DNA from: Sinorhizobium sp.
GTDB taxonomy: Bacteria; Pseudomonadota; Alphaproteobacteria; Rhizobiales; Rhizobiaceae
NCBI GenBank assembly: GCA_031178305.1
Contig: JAPSJG010000013.1
Span: 1 to 23,106, forward strand
Direction: 5' to 3'
DNA length: 23,106 bases
Every line of letters starts with the position of its first letter. The first letter of the stretch is position 1. Shown piece after piece: positions 8,573 through 16,729 of the stretch. The translations under genes and the position numbers were made by a program. The notes under the pieces are model-generated. The model was not told the origin of the DNA. It did no database searches and was given only the letters and a program-made list of their open reading frames with translations.

Positions 8573-9784
8573 GTGGGAGCGAAGGAGATTGCTGTCATCG
8601 GCGGCGGGCCCGCGGGCCTGATGGCAGCCGAGGTCCTGTCCGCCAAGGGGCATGCCGTGACGATCTACGAGGCGATGCCGACCGCTGCTCGCAAGTTCCT
8701 GCTTGCAGGCAAATCCGGCCTCAACATCACCCATGCCGAAGACTATTCGCGCTTCGTCACCCGTTTCGGCGCGGCGTCAGACCGCCTGCGACCGGCGCTC
8801 GATGCCTTCACCCCGGAGGATGTGCGGTCCTGGGCTTTCGGCCTCGGCACGGATACATTCGTCGGCTCGTCGGGCCGTGTCTTTCCGAAGGTGATGAAAG
8901 CCTCGCCGCTCCTGCGCGCCTGGCTCCGACGCCTCGAGGCGCAAGGCATCCGGCTGCATACCCGCCACCGCTGGCTGGGCTTCGCGGAAGGCGGCTATAT
9001 GTTCGAGACTCCGCAAGGTCGGCGAATCGCCCACGCGGATGCTACGCTGCTGGCGCTCGGCGGCGCAAGCTGGCCAAGACTGGGCTCCGACGCCGCCTGG
9101 GTGCCGTGGCTGCGCGGCAAAGGGGTGACGGTCCATGATTTCCGGTCCGCCAACTGCGGTTTCGACGTCGACTGGAGCGAAAGCTTTCGCGAACGCTTCG
9201 CCGGCGAGCCGTTGAAGTCCGTGGTCGTCACCTCCGAAGCCGGCGCATTTCCCGGCGAGTTCGTGGTGAGCCGCCACGGCGTCGAAGGCAGCCTCGTCTA
9301 TGCCCATGCGGCGGCGCTCCGCGGCGGACTGGAGCGCGACGGCAAGGCGCAGTTCCTCGTCGATCTTGCGCCCGGACGAAGTATCGAGCGGCTCACGCGC
9401 GACCTCGCCCGGCAGGACGGCAAGACAAGCTTCGCCAATCGCCTGCGCAAGGGTGCGGGGCTCAACGGCGTGAAGGCGGCACTCATCCGGGAAATCGCGC
9501 CCGCGGCCGCAAGGACCGATCCCGAGCGGCTTGCGGCCGAGATCAAAAACCTTCCCATCCCGCTCTTGCGGCCGCGCCCGATCGCCGAGGCCATCTCTTC
9601 GGCCGGCGGTATAGGCCTCGATGACATCGACGATGGCTTTATGCTCAAGGCGCTTCCCGGCCTCTTCGTGGCCGGCGAGATGGTGGACTGGGAAGCGCCG
9701 ACCGGCGGCTATCTCTTGACCGCCTGCCTGGCCATGGGCCGGGCGGCGGCGCACGGGATGGACGCTTGGCTCGCGCGGCGTTGA
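8573..9784 (+). CDS. TIGR03862-family flavoprotein (HI0933-like, FAD/NAD(P)-binding)
   Basis: 403-residue cytoplasmic flavoprotein. The N-terminal dinucleotide-binding loop is IAVIGGGPAGLMAAE. It is followed by RKFLLAGKSGLNITH (the family's conserved RKxLxxGxxGxN block) and a C-terminal FAD-contact segment, AGEMVDWEAPTGGYLLTAC. This places it in the HI0933/BaiN-like group, subfamily TIGR03862, whose substrate is not established. The GTG at 8573 is preferred because AAGGGG at 8561-8566 sits six bases upstream; a TTG at 8558 overlapping the thuR stop lacks a ribosome site. It probably lies in the thuR transcript. A role in sugar metabolism is not shown by the sequence. Confidence 0.85.
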   Translation: MGAKEIAVIGGGPAGLMAAEVLSAKGHAVTIYEAMPTAARKFLLAGKSGLNITHAEDYSRFVTRFGAASDRLRPALDAFTPEDVRSWAFGLGTDTFVGSSGRVFPKVMKASPLLRAWLRRLEAQGIRLHTRHRWLGFAEGGYMFETPQGRRIAHADATLLALGGASWPRLGSDAAWVPWLRGKGVTVHDFRSANCGFDVDWSESFRERFAGEPLKSVVVTSEAGAFPGEFVVSRHGVEGSLVYAHAAALRGGLERDGKAQFLVDLAPGRSIERLTRDLARQDGKTSFANRLRKGAGLNGVKAALIREIAPAAARTDPERLAAEIKNLPIPLLRPRPIAEAISSAGGIGLDDIDDGFMLKALPGLFVAGEMVDWEAPTGGYLLTACLAMGRAAAHGMDAWLARR

Positions 9785-9804
9785 TCCGATCGCACGGACA
9801 ACAG

Positions 9805-10800
9805 TCAATCTACCCGCTTGCCAATCGTATCGGCGACATAGGCACCGCGATCGCCGATCTTTTCCGGCGGCCCGGTCGTCGAATCGCGCGCCGTCTGGTG
9901 TTCGAGTTCGGCGTTGAGCTCCGCTCCGACGATGACGATCATGGTGGAAACCCAGATCCAGAGCATGAACCCGACCAAAGCCCCGAGCGCGCCGTAGGTC
10001 GCGTTATAATCGGCAAAATTGTCGATGTAATAGGAAAACAGGACGGAAGCGGCCAGCCAGCAAAAGGTGCTGAAGAGTGCACCCCAGGTGAGCCATCTCA
10101 CCTTGGCCCGCTCACGATCGGGGCCATACCGGTAAAGCAGCGTGACTGCGCCCCATATCAACAACAGCATGATCGGCCAGCGCACAAGCTTCGCCAAGGT
10201 TTCCAGCCACGGATCCCGCGGCAAAAGGGCAAAGACCGCTGGCAGGACAGCGATCGCCGAAATGAGGATTGCGGTGAGCAGGAGGCCGGCAAACGTGAAG
10301 GCGAGGCTGAGCAAGGTCAGCTTGATGAGACTACGCTTCTCTGTTTCGCCATAGGCAATGTTCATGGCATCGAACAGCGATGCCACCCCGTTGCGCGCGC
10401 TCCAAAGCGCGATGAGCAGTCCGATGATGAAGCCGATGCTGAGGCTCGAGGCCTCCTGTGAGGCAAGCGCGTTCAACTGATCCGTGATGAGTTGGAGCGA
10501 CTGCGAAGGCAGGACGGCCGCTAGAAAAGTGATCTGCTCGGCAATCATGGCCGGATCCAGAACCAGCCCATAAATGGAGACGAGGGAGGCGAGCGCAGGA
10601 AAGAAGGAGAGAAGCACGTAGAACGTCACTCCCCCGGCCACCAGCGGCACGCGATCCTCGCTGATCTGCGAGACGGTGCGCCAGAAGACATCATAGAAGC
10701 CTCGCGCCGGGATTTCCCCGGGGCTTTCCGCGTGCCGGCCCCTCTCCGCCTCGTGCTCGGAACTTTCCGCCGCGCCGCCCTGCTCATCACGAGCATTCAT
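9805..10800 (-). CDS. YihY/virulence factor BrkB family membrane protein
   Basis: 331-residue inner-membrane protein. A hydrophilic, charged N-terminus (about 45 residues) is followed by the family's first segment, VPLVAGGVTFYVLLSFFPAL, and five more hydrophobic segments, with NATYGALGALVGFMLWIWVS and ELNAELEHQT near the end, all typical of YihY/BrkB (once mis-named ribonuclease BN). Function is not established; transport of small molecules has been suggested for the family. The ATG at 10798-10800 is chosen because GAGGAG lies about ten bases upstream and upstream residues show no family character. Last gene of a four-gene minus-strand operon, 70 bases after the DUF3618 gene. It converges on the flavoprotein gene. 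Confidence 0.88.
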   Translation of the reverse strand: MNARDEQGGAAESSEHEAERGRHAESPGEIPARGFYDVFWRTVSQISEDRVPLVAGGVTFYVLLSFFPALASLVSIYGLVLDPAMIAEQITFLAAVLPSQSLQLITDQLNALASQEASSLSIGFIIGLLIALWSARNGVASLFDAMNIAYGETEKRSLIKLTLLSLAFTFAGLLLTAILISAIAVLPAVFALLPRDPWLETLAKLVRWPIMLLLIWGAVTLLYRYGPDRERAKVRWLTWGALFSTFCWLAASVLFSYYIDNFADYNATYGALGALVGFMLWIWVSTMIVIVGAELNAELEHQTARDSTTGPPEKIGDRGAYVADTIGKRVD

Positions 10801-10870
10801 CCGTGCCCCGCTCCTCTTTCGAGCACTCTCGCGAATGTCCGCGCCCCGGGTGCCGGCCAGGGGCGGCCGA

Positions 10871-11848
10871 TCACTCTCGAAAGGTTTCGCGCAAGCGATC
10901 CCGTGCCGCATCGTGAGCTTCAAGCACTGCGCCACTTCCCTTTTCCAGGATGTCCTCGGCGCTGGCGGCCGCCTTGTCAGTTACTTCGCTTGCCGTTGCA
11001 GCTAGGCTGTCGCGCATCCGGTCGGACGCGTCGCCCAGTGCCTCGTCCTCCGTCTCGGTGTGGGGCAGCGCTGCCCCTATTGCCGCGCCGACCGCAAAGG
11101 CAAGCGCGCCGCCGACGAGCGGCTGATCGCGGAAATGTCTGAGGATGGCCGCATTCAGGCGCGAACCCTCCTCCTCCAGCGTCCGTCCCGCAGCCTGCAC
11201 GCTGCCCGCGAGAGACCTTCCCGTTTCAGCGATCGACTCGGACATGCGGCTCGCCGACTCGGTCATTTGCCGCCACGTTTTCGATGCCCAACCGGAGGCT
11301 TCATCAAAGAGGGCGCCTGTCTCGTCGCGGATCTCCTCGATCTGCTTGCCGGCCGCGTCTGCAAAACCGCGATAAACCTTGCCGCTTCGGTCGACGAAGT
11401 GGCCGGCCCTGCGGCCGGCGGCATCGGTCAGCGCCCTGAAGCGACTGCCGCTTTCATCCTCGAAGTGGCTGTAGCGTTCGCCGAAAGTCTCCTCGACCGG
11501 GGCAATACGCTTGACGGAACCCGTGACGGTGGCCAGCGGATACTCGTTCGCTTGGTCTTCCTGGTCGGCAGCATAACGCGGGGCGCGGGAGCCCGGATTG
11601 GCCAGCAGCCAGGCAAGGCTGATGCCCATCAGGGCGACCGGGAGGGGATTGGCCTTCAAGGCGACGCCGAGATTTGCCATATATTCGGCTCCGCCGCTCG
11701 TCCTGGCGTAGTTGATCACCTCGTCCATCAACTGGCCGGGCGACATGCGGGCCTGGATCTCGTGGAGCTTTTCCTCAATCCGCTGGCGGTCGGCCTCGAT
11801 CTCCTGCTGCAGCTCGGCTGCCGAATGCGCTTGCGAAAAGTCGTTCAT
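10871..11848 (-). CDS. DUF3618 domain membrane-associated protein
   Basis: 325 residues. The N-terminal DUF3618 segment (about 8-50, AAELQQEIEADRQRIEEKLHEIQ then MSPGQLMDEVINYAR) is followed by a membrane segment at 68-84. A long amphipathic, Ala/Glu/Arg-rich central helix region (about 120-230) leads to a second hydrophobic segment at 243-261 and another charged helical tail. The pattern resembles envelope-stress proteins of the ElaB/YqjD type, but no function is established. Its ATG overlaps the stop of the upstream gene by four bases (ATGA), indicating translational coupling. Confidence 0.85.
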   Translation of the reverse strand: MNDFSQAHSAAELQQEIEADRQRIEEKLHEIQARMSPGQLMDEVINYARTSGGAEYMANLGVALKANPLPVALMGISLAWLLANPGSRAPRYAADQEDQANEYPLATVTGSVKRIAPVEETFGERYSHFEDESGSRFRALTDAAGRRAGHFVDRSGKVYRGFADAAGKQIEEIRDETGALFDEASGWASKTWRQMTESASRMSESIAETGRSLAGSVQAAGRTLEEEGSRLNAAILRHFRDQPLVGGALAFAVGAAIGAALPHTETEDEALGDASDRMRDSLAATASEVTDKAAASAEDILEKGSGAVLEAHDAARDRLRETFRE

Positions 11849-12264
11849 TGCACTCTCTCCTTAACCACGTCCAGATCGCGCTGCAGCGATGTCGCCGTGC
11901 GATCGAAACTGAGGGTCCGGTCTCTGAGCGCCGAGAGGCCGCGCCACACGATGATCCAGGCCAGGATCGCAACCACGATGCCGACGGCTGCGGCGGCCAG
12001 CGCATCGGCATTTGCTTCCATCATGCCCCGCGCGACGAAATAGGCAGCGAGTCCTTTGACGGCCGCACCGAGGAGCACGCCGACGGCCGCAATCGCGAAG
12101 ATCAGGCCGACGAGCAGCGTCTCCAGGCTTCCTATTGCACGGTTCAAATTCTCGGATGCCTCGGTCTTCGCCAGGTCGATTTCCTTTCGGAATAGGCCGG
12201 AGATATCCGCTACCAGACTGGTCATGAGTGCCGACAAAGGGCGCTCGTCTCGCACATTAGCCAC
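11845..12264 (-). CDS. Holin-like PF07332 (DUF1469) membrane protein
   Basis: 139-residue small membrane protein. The amphipathic N-terminal helix carries the family signature LFRKEIDLAKTEASENL (residues 24-40), and two membrane segments follow at about 48-78 and 88-108, ending in a charged C-terminus. This matches the PF07332 'putative actinobacterial holin-X, holin superfamily III' group, which in alphaproteobacteria is chromosomal and not phage-associated. The start is GTG at 12264, with GGAGGT eight bases upstream (12273-12278). The gene overlaps its upstream neighbour by eight bases and its downstream neighbour by four. Confidence 0.83.
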   Translation of the reverse strand: MANVRDERPLSALMTSLVADISGLFRKEIDLAKTEASENLNRAIGSLETLLVGLIFAIAAVGVLLGAAVKGLAAYFVARGMMEANADALAAAAVGIVVAILAWIIVWRGLSALRDRTLSFDRTATSLQRDLDVVKERVQ

Positions 12265-12859
12265 TGTGGTGTACCTCCTTACTTTGAGGGGACCCGGCAC
12301 CTGCGGAGGGTGTCGGCGCAGAGGGGCTGGCGACGCCGCCCCGCCGCGGGCGGCGCTCAGCCGAGGCCGTGAGCAGGCGGCTGGTCGCCAGTCCGGCGAT
12401 CGCTGCGAGGCCGAGGAAGGCGAGTGGCTGCCTTCGGCCGAAATCCTCGACCCTTCCAGCGATCTCGCCAAGCTTGCGCTCCTCGACATCGCGGGCATAG
12501 CCCTGAAGCGATCTGCCGATCTGCCTGGCAAAGCGCCCCATGCCCCGGTGATCGGACTGCTCGAGCTCGCCACCGACTTTCTCGAGAGCCGTCGCCACGC
12601 CGCTCAGCTGGCGCGCCAGGACGTTCTTCTGGTCGTCCGCCGTGCGGCTGACGGCTGTCTTCACTTGTTCGGCCTGCTCGTCCGCGAATTTCCAGGCCTC
12701 ATCCAGGTCTTCGCGAACCGCCTGCTGCAAGCCGCGCTCCGTCTCGCCCTCGCCGGAGACTTTCATGCCTTCGTCAGCCGGATCGCCGACGCCCGCGGGC
12801 TGCGTATGCGGCGGTCGCGAGGGAGCGCCCGATCCGCGGTCGCTTTCGTCATTGCTCAT
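12257..12859 (-). CDS. Coiled-coil protein with one TM segment (nutrient-deprivation-induced type)
   Basis: 200 residues. The N-terminus is hydrophilic and Gly/Asp/Pro-rich (1-45), followed by a long charged helical region (about 45-140) without Cys, one membrane segment at 144-163 (PLAFLGLAAIAGLATSRLL) and a Pro/Ser/Ala-rich tail. The layout resembles DUF883/ElaB-like membrane-anchored helical proteins and rhizobial proteins annotated as nutrient-deprivation-induced; that name is only a resemblance. The ATG at 12859 is set by GGGAGGA five bases upstream; an open extension upstream runs through the promoter and is rejected. First gene of the stress operon. Confidence 0.78.
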   Translation of the reverse strand: MSNDESDRGSGAPSRPPHTQPAGVGDPADEGMKVSGEGETERGLQQAVREDLDEAWKFADEQAEQVKTAVSRTADDQKNVLARQLSGVATALEKVGGELEQSDHRGMGRFARQIGRSLQGYARDVEERKLGEIAGRVEDFGRRQPLAFLGLAAIAGLATSRLLTASAERRPRRGGVASPSAPTPSAGAGSPQSKEVHHSG

Positions 12860-12911
12860 TTGGGTCCTCCCGATCATAAAACGGTCTGTCGAAAATTTTT
12901 CACGTGTTCCG

Positions 12912-12936
12912 AACAAACCACGGGCCGCCTTGTTCC
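12912..12936 (-). promoter_or_regulatory. Putative EcfG/RpoE2-type general stress promoter
   Basis: On the minus strand GGAAC (12932-12936) is followed after 16 bases by TGTT (12912-12915). The alphaproteobacterial general-stress sigma EcfG (RpoE2 in Sinorhizobium) recognises GGAAC-N16/17-CGTT, so only the first base of the -10 differs. Transcription would begin about 45 bases before the first gene of the four-gene envelope operon. The rest of the 12860-13091 intergenic region shows no clear plus-strand promoter. Confidence 0.5.
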
Positions 12937-13091
12937 CTTTGGAGATGCGAGCGCCGGTTTTATCCAGCGCGGATGCGCGCGCTTCTGCAGGATCTGCCGA
13001 TTTCCTGCCGCATGGCAGTCCAGAGATGACTCCTTCCCTTGTTCTTCCTGTGATATCTTTGCGCCTTACGCTTCCTCCGGGAGGGACACCA

Positions 13092-13850
13092 ATGGAAGCT
13101 CTTACCGCCTCAGCGCGAAGCTTTATTTTCGCGGCATTATTCGGGTGCACGCTCGTCTTACCTTCCGCCGCGGCTGAAGAGGCCGCCGATGTAGCGACCG
13201 GGACGCGGCTCGCCGAATTGCTCAGGGCCGCGCGAAGCGTGCTTTCGAACTACCAGTCGGTCATCAACGACCCGGCTCTCGGAGACAAGCATCTCGATGG
13301 CGCGCGCTTCACGGCGGAGGCGACTGCCCTCTATGCCAAGCGCACCGGCGGTCAATTGATCCCGGATGATCTGGCGGAGCGCGATCGCAAATTGCTCCAG
13401 GCGCAGATCGAGGCGATGCGGGAAGTCATCGATGAGCAGCAGGACGACATCAACCGACCAGGCATCGGTTTCAAGGGTTTCGTCCCGGCCGTCTTCGCGC
13501 GCCTGATGAACGAGAAATTCACCGCCAAGATGGGAAACGAGGCGCTGGTCCGCGTGACGGCGCCGGAAGTTCTGGTGCGCAACCGCAAGTCCCTTCCCGA
13601 TGCCTGGGAGACGCGGGTCATCAATGAAGTCTTCTCGGATCCTAAGAGACCGAAGGGCGAGGCCTACACGGAAATGACCGAGGTGAACGGCCGCCCGGCT
13701 TTCCGGATGCTGCTGCCGGAATATTACACCGATTCCTGCCTCTCCTGCCACGGCACGCCGAAGGGCGAGATCGACATCACCGGCTACCCGAAAGAGGGGG
13801 GCAAGGCGGGTGATCTGGGCGGTGCCATCAGCATCGTCTTGTTCAAATGA
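13092..13850 (+). CDS. Secreted c-heme protein, DUF3365 (Tll0287-like)
   Basis: 252 residues. A signal peptide (about 1-28, ending SAAA before EEAADVATG) exports it to the periplasm. A helical domain follows, then a C-terminal CxxCH heme-attachment site, C216-L-S-C219-H220, which should bind one c-type heme. The fold is the DUF3365/Tll0287 heme family, often found at the N-terminus of sensor kinases and linked to redox or gas sensing. GGGAGGG lies six bases before the ATG at 13092. Its stop overlaps the start of the hybrid kinase by four bases (ATGA), so the two are made together, and it is plausibly the detached sensory subunit of that kinase. Confidence 0.85.
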   Translation: MEALTASARSFIFAALFGCTLVLPSAAAEEAADVATGTRLAELLRAARSVLSNYQSVINDPALGDKHLDGARFTAEATALYAKRTGGQLIPDDLAERDRKLLQAQIEAMREVIDEQQDDINRPGIGFKGFVPAVFARLMNEKFTAKMGNEALVRVTAPEVLVRNRKSLPDAWETRVINEVFSDPKRPKGEAYTEMTEVNGRPAFRMLLPEYYTDSCLSCHGTPKGEIDITGYPKEGGKAGDLGGAISIVLFK

Positions 13851-16603
13851 GCGCGCTCGGCCACGAGCTGCAGTCGAGCGAGGCCGTCCCGCCGACCAAG
13901 AAGCCGGCCAGCAGGCTCGCCAACCTGCCGATTTCCGCCCGCGTCGCTGCGCTGACTGCGGCCGGCCTGATCAGTCTTATCCTGTCATCCGTTTTTCTCA
14001 CCCAGGCTCTCTATCGCAGCGCCGAGCGCATGGCCGAAACCAGAGAGCTTTTCGACCGTGCAGCGTCGGCAACCGCGGCGCATGTCGCCTTCGGAGATCT
14101 GCGATACTGGCTGACCGACCTCTCCGTTAGCCTGCTGATGAATTCGCAGCGAAATGCGGACCAGGCGCGCGAGCGCCTGCAAGTCCAGCTGCAGCGGCTC
14201 GCCAAGCATGCGCCCGCGGCCGTCGAGGAAATCCGCACCGAGGTCGACGCCTATGTCGAAACGGCCCTGCAAGCAGCGGACAGCTATACCCAGGACAACC
14301 GCATCGTCGGCAACGCCTTCCTGGCAAGGGCACGCACCCATAGCGGCAATGTCGATTCGAATCTGAACAGGCTCGTGGAGCAGGTGAAGGCCGATGCCGA
14401 AGCCGCCCGCACCGAGGTCGTCGCGCAAACTGAGAAGACCGCCACGGCCGCTGCCATTCTGGTCGGCGTCCTCGTGCTGGTCGGCTCATTTCTCACGTTC
14501 CTTGTCCTGCGCTCCATCGTCGTTCCGCTCCGGCGCCTCAATCGCGTGATCGGAGATCTGACGGAAGGCCGCTACGACGTTGAGATCCCCGAGGGGCGAG
14601 GCGACGAACTCGGAGCAATGGCAAGGACGCTTTCGCTCTTCCGCCAAAGCGCGATTGAAAAGCAAAGGCTCGAGGACGAGGCAGAGCGGCAGAGGCGGAC
14701 GATCGCCGCGGCGCTGGAGGCAATTTCCGATGGATTCGTTCTCTATGACCCGGACGAGATAATCCTGGTCGCCAACAGCAAATATTGCGAGATTTTCTCC
14801 AGCCACAGGCCGAACGAGCTGCGCGGCAAGAGCTTCCGCGAGGTGCTGGAGCAGAATCTGGCAAGCGGCCAAGCAGATCTCGAAGGCATGTCGCCGCAGG
14901 AGTGGATGGAGGACCGCCTGCGCCGTCACCGTGATCCGGCAGGCCTTTCCGACGAGAAGAGGTTCGGCGACAAGTGGGTTCGCATCACCAAGCGCAAGAT
15001 TCCCGACGGCGGCACGGTCGCGGTCTATACCGACATCACCGAACTCAAGCAGAGGCAAGTCGAGCTCGAACGCGCGAAGAGCAATGCCGAATCGGCCAGC
15101 GAGGCCAAGAGCCATTTTCTTGCCTCTATGAGCCACGAATTGCGCACGCCGCTGAACGCCATCATCGGTTACAGCGAGATGCTGATCGAAGAGGCGCGCG
15201 ATCATGGGGACGACGAGCTCGTCCCCGATCTTGAAAAAATTGCCTCCGCCGGCCGCCATCTCCTGTCGCTCATCAACGACATACTCGACCTGTCGAAGAT
15301 CGAGGCGAACAAGATGGAAGTCTTCCTCGAACCATTCGATGTCGCCGACCTGCTCCGCGACGTGAGCGCCACCGTCGCACCGCTGATGGCGAAGAACCGC
15401 AACGAATTCATACAGGAACTCGATAGCGATGTTGGGGAGATGCACTCGGATCAGACGAAACTTCGCCAAAACCTCTTCAACCTCCTCAGCAACGCCGCCA
15501 AGTTCACCAGCGGGGGGCAGGTGAAGCTTTCGGTTCGGCGTGAGAACCGAGCAAACGGCGATTGGCTCGTGTTCAAGGTTTCCGACACCGGGATCGGCAT
15601 GACGCCGGAACAGCAAGACCGGCTCTTCAACGCCTTCACGCAGGCCGATGCCTCGACGACCCGCAACTACGGCGGCACGGGACTGGGCCTGAGCATCACC
15701 CGCAGTTTCTGCCGGATGATCGGAGGCGTCATCAAGGTCGAAAGCGAGGTCGGAAAAGGTTCTGTCTTCACGATGGAAGTGCCCGCACGGTGCAGGCGAG
15801 AGGCCGACGAAGCGCCGCCAGCCGAGCTGTCGGCAATCACCAAGCCGGGCCGCACCGCACTCATTATCGACGACGATCCGGCTGCCCGGAATCTGATCGC
15901 AAGGGCGCTCGCGGAAGCGGGGCTTGCCTCGATCGAGGCGGCAAGCGGCGCGGAAGGCATTGCTGCCGCCCGGGAGCACCGGCCCGCCGCCATCATTCTC
16001 GACATCATCATGCCCCACCAGGACGGTTGGTCGGTCTTGCGGACCTTGAAGAGCGATCCCGAGCTCTGCACGATCCCTGTGATCCTCGCGACGATCCTGG
16101 CGGATCGGGAACTCGGCCTCTCGCTCGGCGCGGTCGAGTACCTGACCAAGCCCATCGATACGGACAAGCTGATCCGGACGATAGAGGCGCACGGCGGCGG
16201 CAACCGCGATGTCCTGGTCATCGACGACGATCAGGCTTCCCGCGAGTTTCTCCGACGCATCCTCGTGAAGAGGAATTGGACGGTCCACGAGGCGGCCGAT
16301 GGCGTGCGCGGCATCGATATGATGAAGCGGCTTCTGCCACGCCTGGTCCTGCTCGATCTTCTGATGCCGGAACTGGACGGTTTCCAGACGCTGAGCGAGA
16401 TGCAGAGGACCCCGGAGCTCCAGAACATCCCGGTGGTCGTCGTCACCTCGAAGGATCTTTCCGCAAACGAGTTGAGCTGGTTGCGCGACCGCGCGGTCGC
16501 TGTCGTGAACAAGGGCGCAAACAGCAGGTCCCAACTGGTCGCGGCGCTCGAGCGCCAGATCGGATCAAGCGAAACGGCCGGTGAGGCCGTTGCCGACAGT
16601 TGA
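13847..16603 (+). CDS. Hybrid sensor histidine kinase with two receiver domains
   Basis: 918-residue inner-membrane kinase. TM1 is at about 33-54, a helical periplasmic region at about 55-200, TM2 at about 201-222 and a HAMP domain at about 222-275. A PAS domain (about 287-405) is followed by the DHp domain with HELRTPLNAIIGYSEM (phospho-His H430). The ATPase domain has N-box LRQNLFNLLSNAAKFT, G1 DTGIGM (near 580) and G2 GGTGLGLSI (near 609). Two receivers follow, with phospho-acceptors D719 (ILDIIMPHQDGW) and D837 (LLDLLMPELDGF). All catalytic motifs appear intact. The periplasmic part lacks a recognisable ligand fold, consistent with sensing through the coupled heme protein. Phosphoryl flow to the downstream regulator is inferred from context. 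Convergent minus-strand genes are absent. Confidence 0.92.
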   Translation: MSALGHELQSSEAVPPTKKPASRLANLPISARVAALTAAGLISLILSSVFLTQALYRSAERMAETRELFDRAASATAAHVAFGDLRYWLTDLSVSLLMNSQRNADQARERLQVQLQRLAKHAPAAVEEIRTEVDAYVETALQAADSYTQDNRIVGNAFLARARTHSGNVDSNLNRLVEQVKADAEAARTEVVAQTEKTATAAAILVGVLVLVGSFLTFLVLRSIVVPLRRLNRVIGDLTEGRYDVEIPEGRGDELGAMARTLSLFRQSAIEKQRLEDEAERQRRTIAAALEAISDGFVLYDPDEIILVANSKYCEIFSSHRPNELRGKSFREVLEQNLASGQADLEGMSPQEWMEDRLRRHRDPAGLSDEKRFGDKWVRITKRKIPDGGTVAVYTDITELKQRQVELERAKSNAESASEAKSHFLASMSHELRTPLNAIIGYSEMLIEEARDHGDDELVPDLEKIASAGRHLLSLINDILDLSKIEANKMEVFLEPFDVADLLRDVSATVAPLMAKNRNEFIQELDSDVGEMHSDQTKLRQNLFNLLSNAAKFTSGGQVKLSVRRENRANGDWLVFKVSDTGIGMTPEQQDRLFNAFTQADASTTRNYGGTGLGLSITRSFCRMIGGVIKVESEVGKGSVFTMEVPARCRREADEAPPAELSAITKPGRTALIIDDDPAARNLIARALAEAGLASIEAASGAEGIAAAREHRPAAIILDIIMPHQDGWSVLRTLKSDPELCTIPVILATILADRELGLSLGAVEYLTKPIDTDKLIRTIEAHGGGNRDVLVIDDDQASREFLRRILVKRNWTVHEAADGVRGIDMMKRLLPRLVLLDLLMPELDGFQTLSEMQRTPELQNIPVVVVTSKDLSANELSWLRDRAVAVVNKGANSRSQLVAALERQIGSSETAGEAVADS

Positions 16604-16609
16604 ACTCCA

Positions 16610-16709
16610 TACAGCGTCGCGCGCTTCGTCAGACGCGCAACAGGTCGCTGTAGAACTTTGAATTGCTGCATGTCTCCCTTAATCGAGGCGATTTTAGGAG
16701 ACACTGCAG
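16610..16709 (-). repeat. RIME-like palindromic element between kinase and response regulator genes
   Basis: About 100 bp with two palindromes. One is GC-rich and imperfect (16619-16638, GCGCGC...TCAGACGCGC). The other has 14-base arms at 16671-16684 and 16690-16703 with few mismatches around a five-base loop. Read on the minus strand it aligns block by block with the element at 2671-2758 and contains the segment shared with 160-190. It fits the rhizobial RIME1 description and separates the kinase gene from the regulator-cyclase pair. Confidence 0.75.
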
Positions 16710-16729
16710 TAGCCGAAGGAGAACCCGGA

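Noticed and set aside
11845..12264. Holin-like gene as a sign of a prophage
   Set aside because: No other phage genes, integrase or attachment repeats nearby; this family is common in ordinary alphaproteobacterial operons.
13004..13018. Short CTGCC/GGCAG hairpin upstream of the heme protein gene
   Set aside because: Only five base pairs in a GC-rich region; expected by chance.
12642..13091. Upstream extension of the DUF3365 heme protein
   Set aside because: The extension runs antisense through the coiled-coil gene and the intergenic region; the ATG at 13092 has a strong ribosome site and a signal peptide.
14486..16534. 682-residue open frame on the minus strand inside the hybrid kinase gene
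   Set aside because: Entirely antisense to a protein with intact kinase and receiver motifs; composition is Arg/Asp/Gln-rich without domains.
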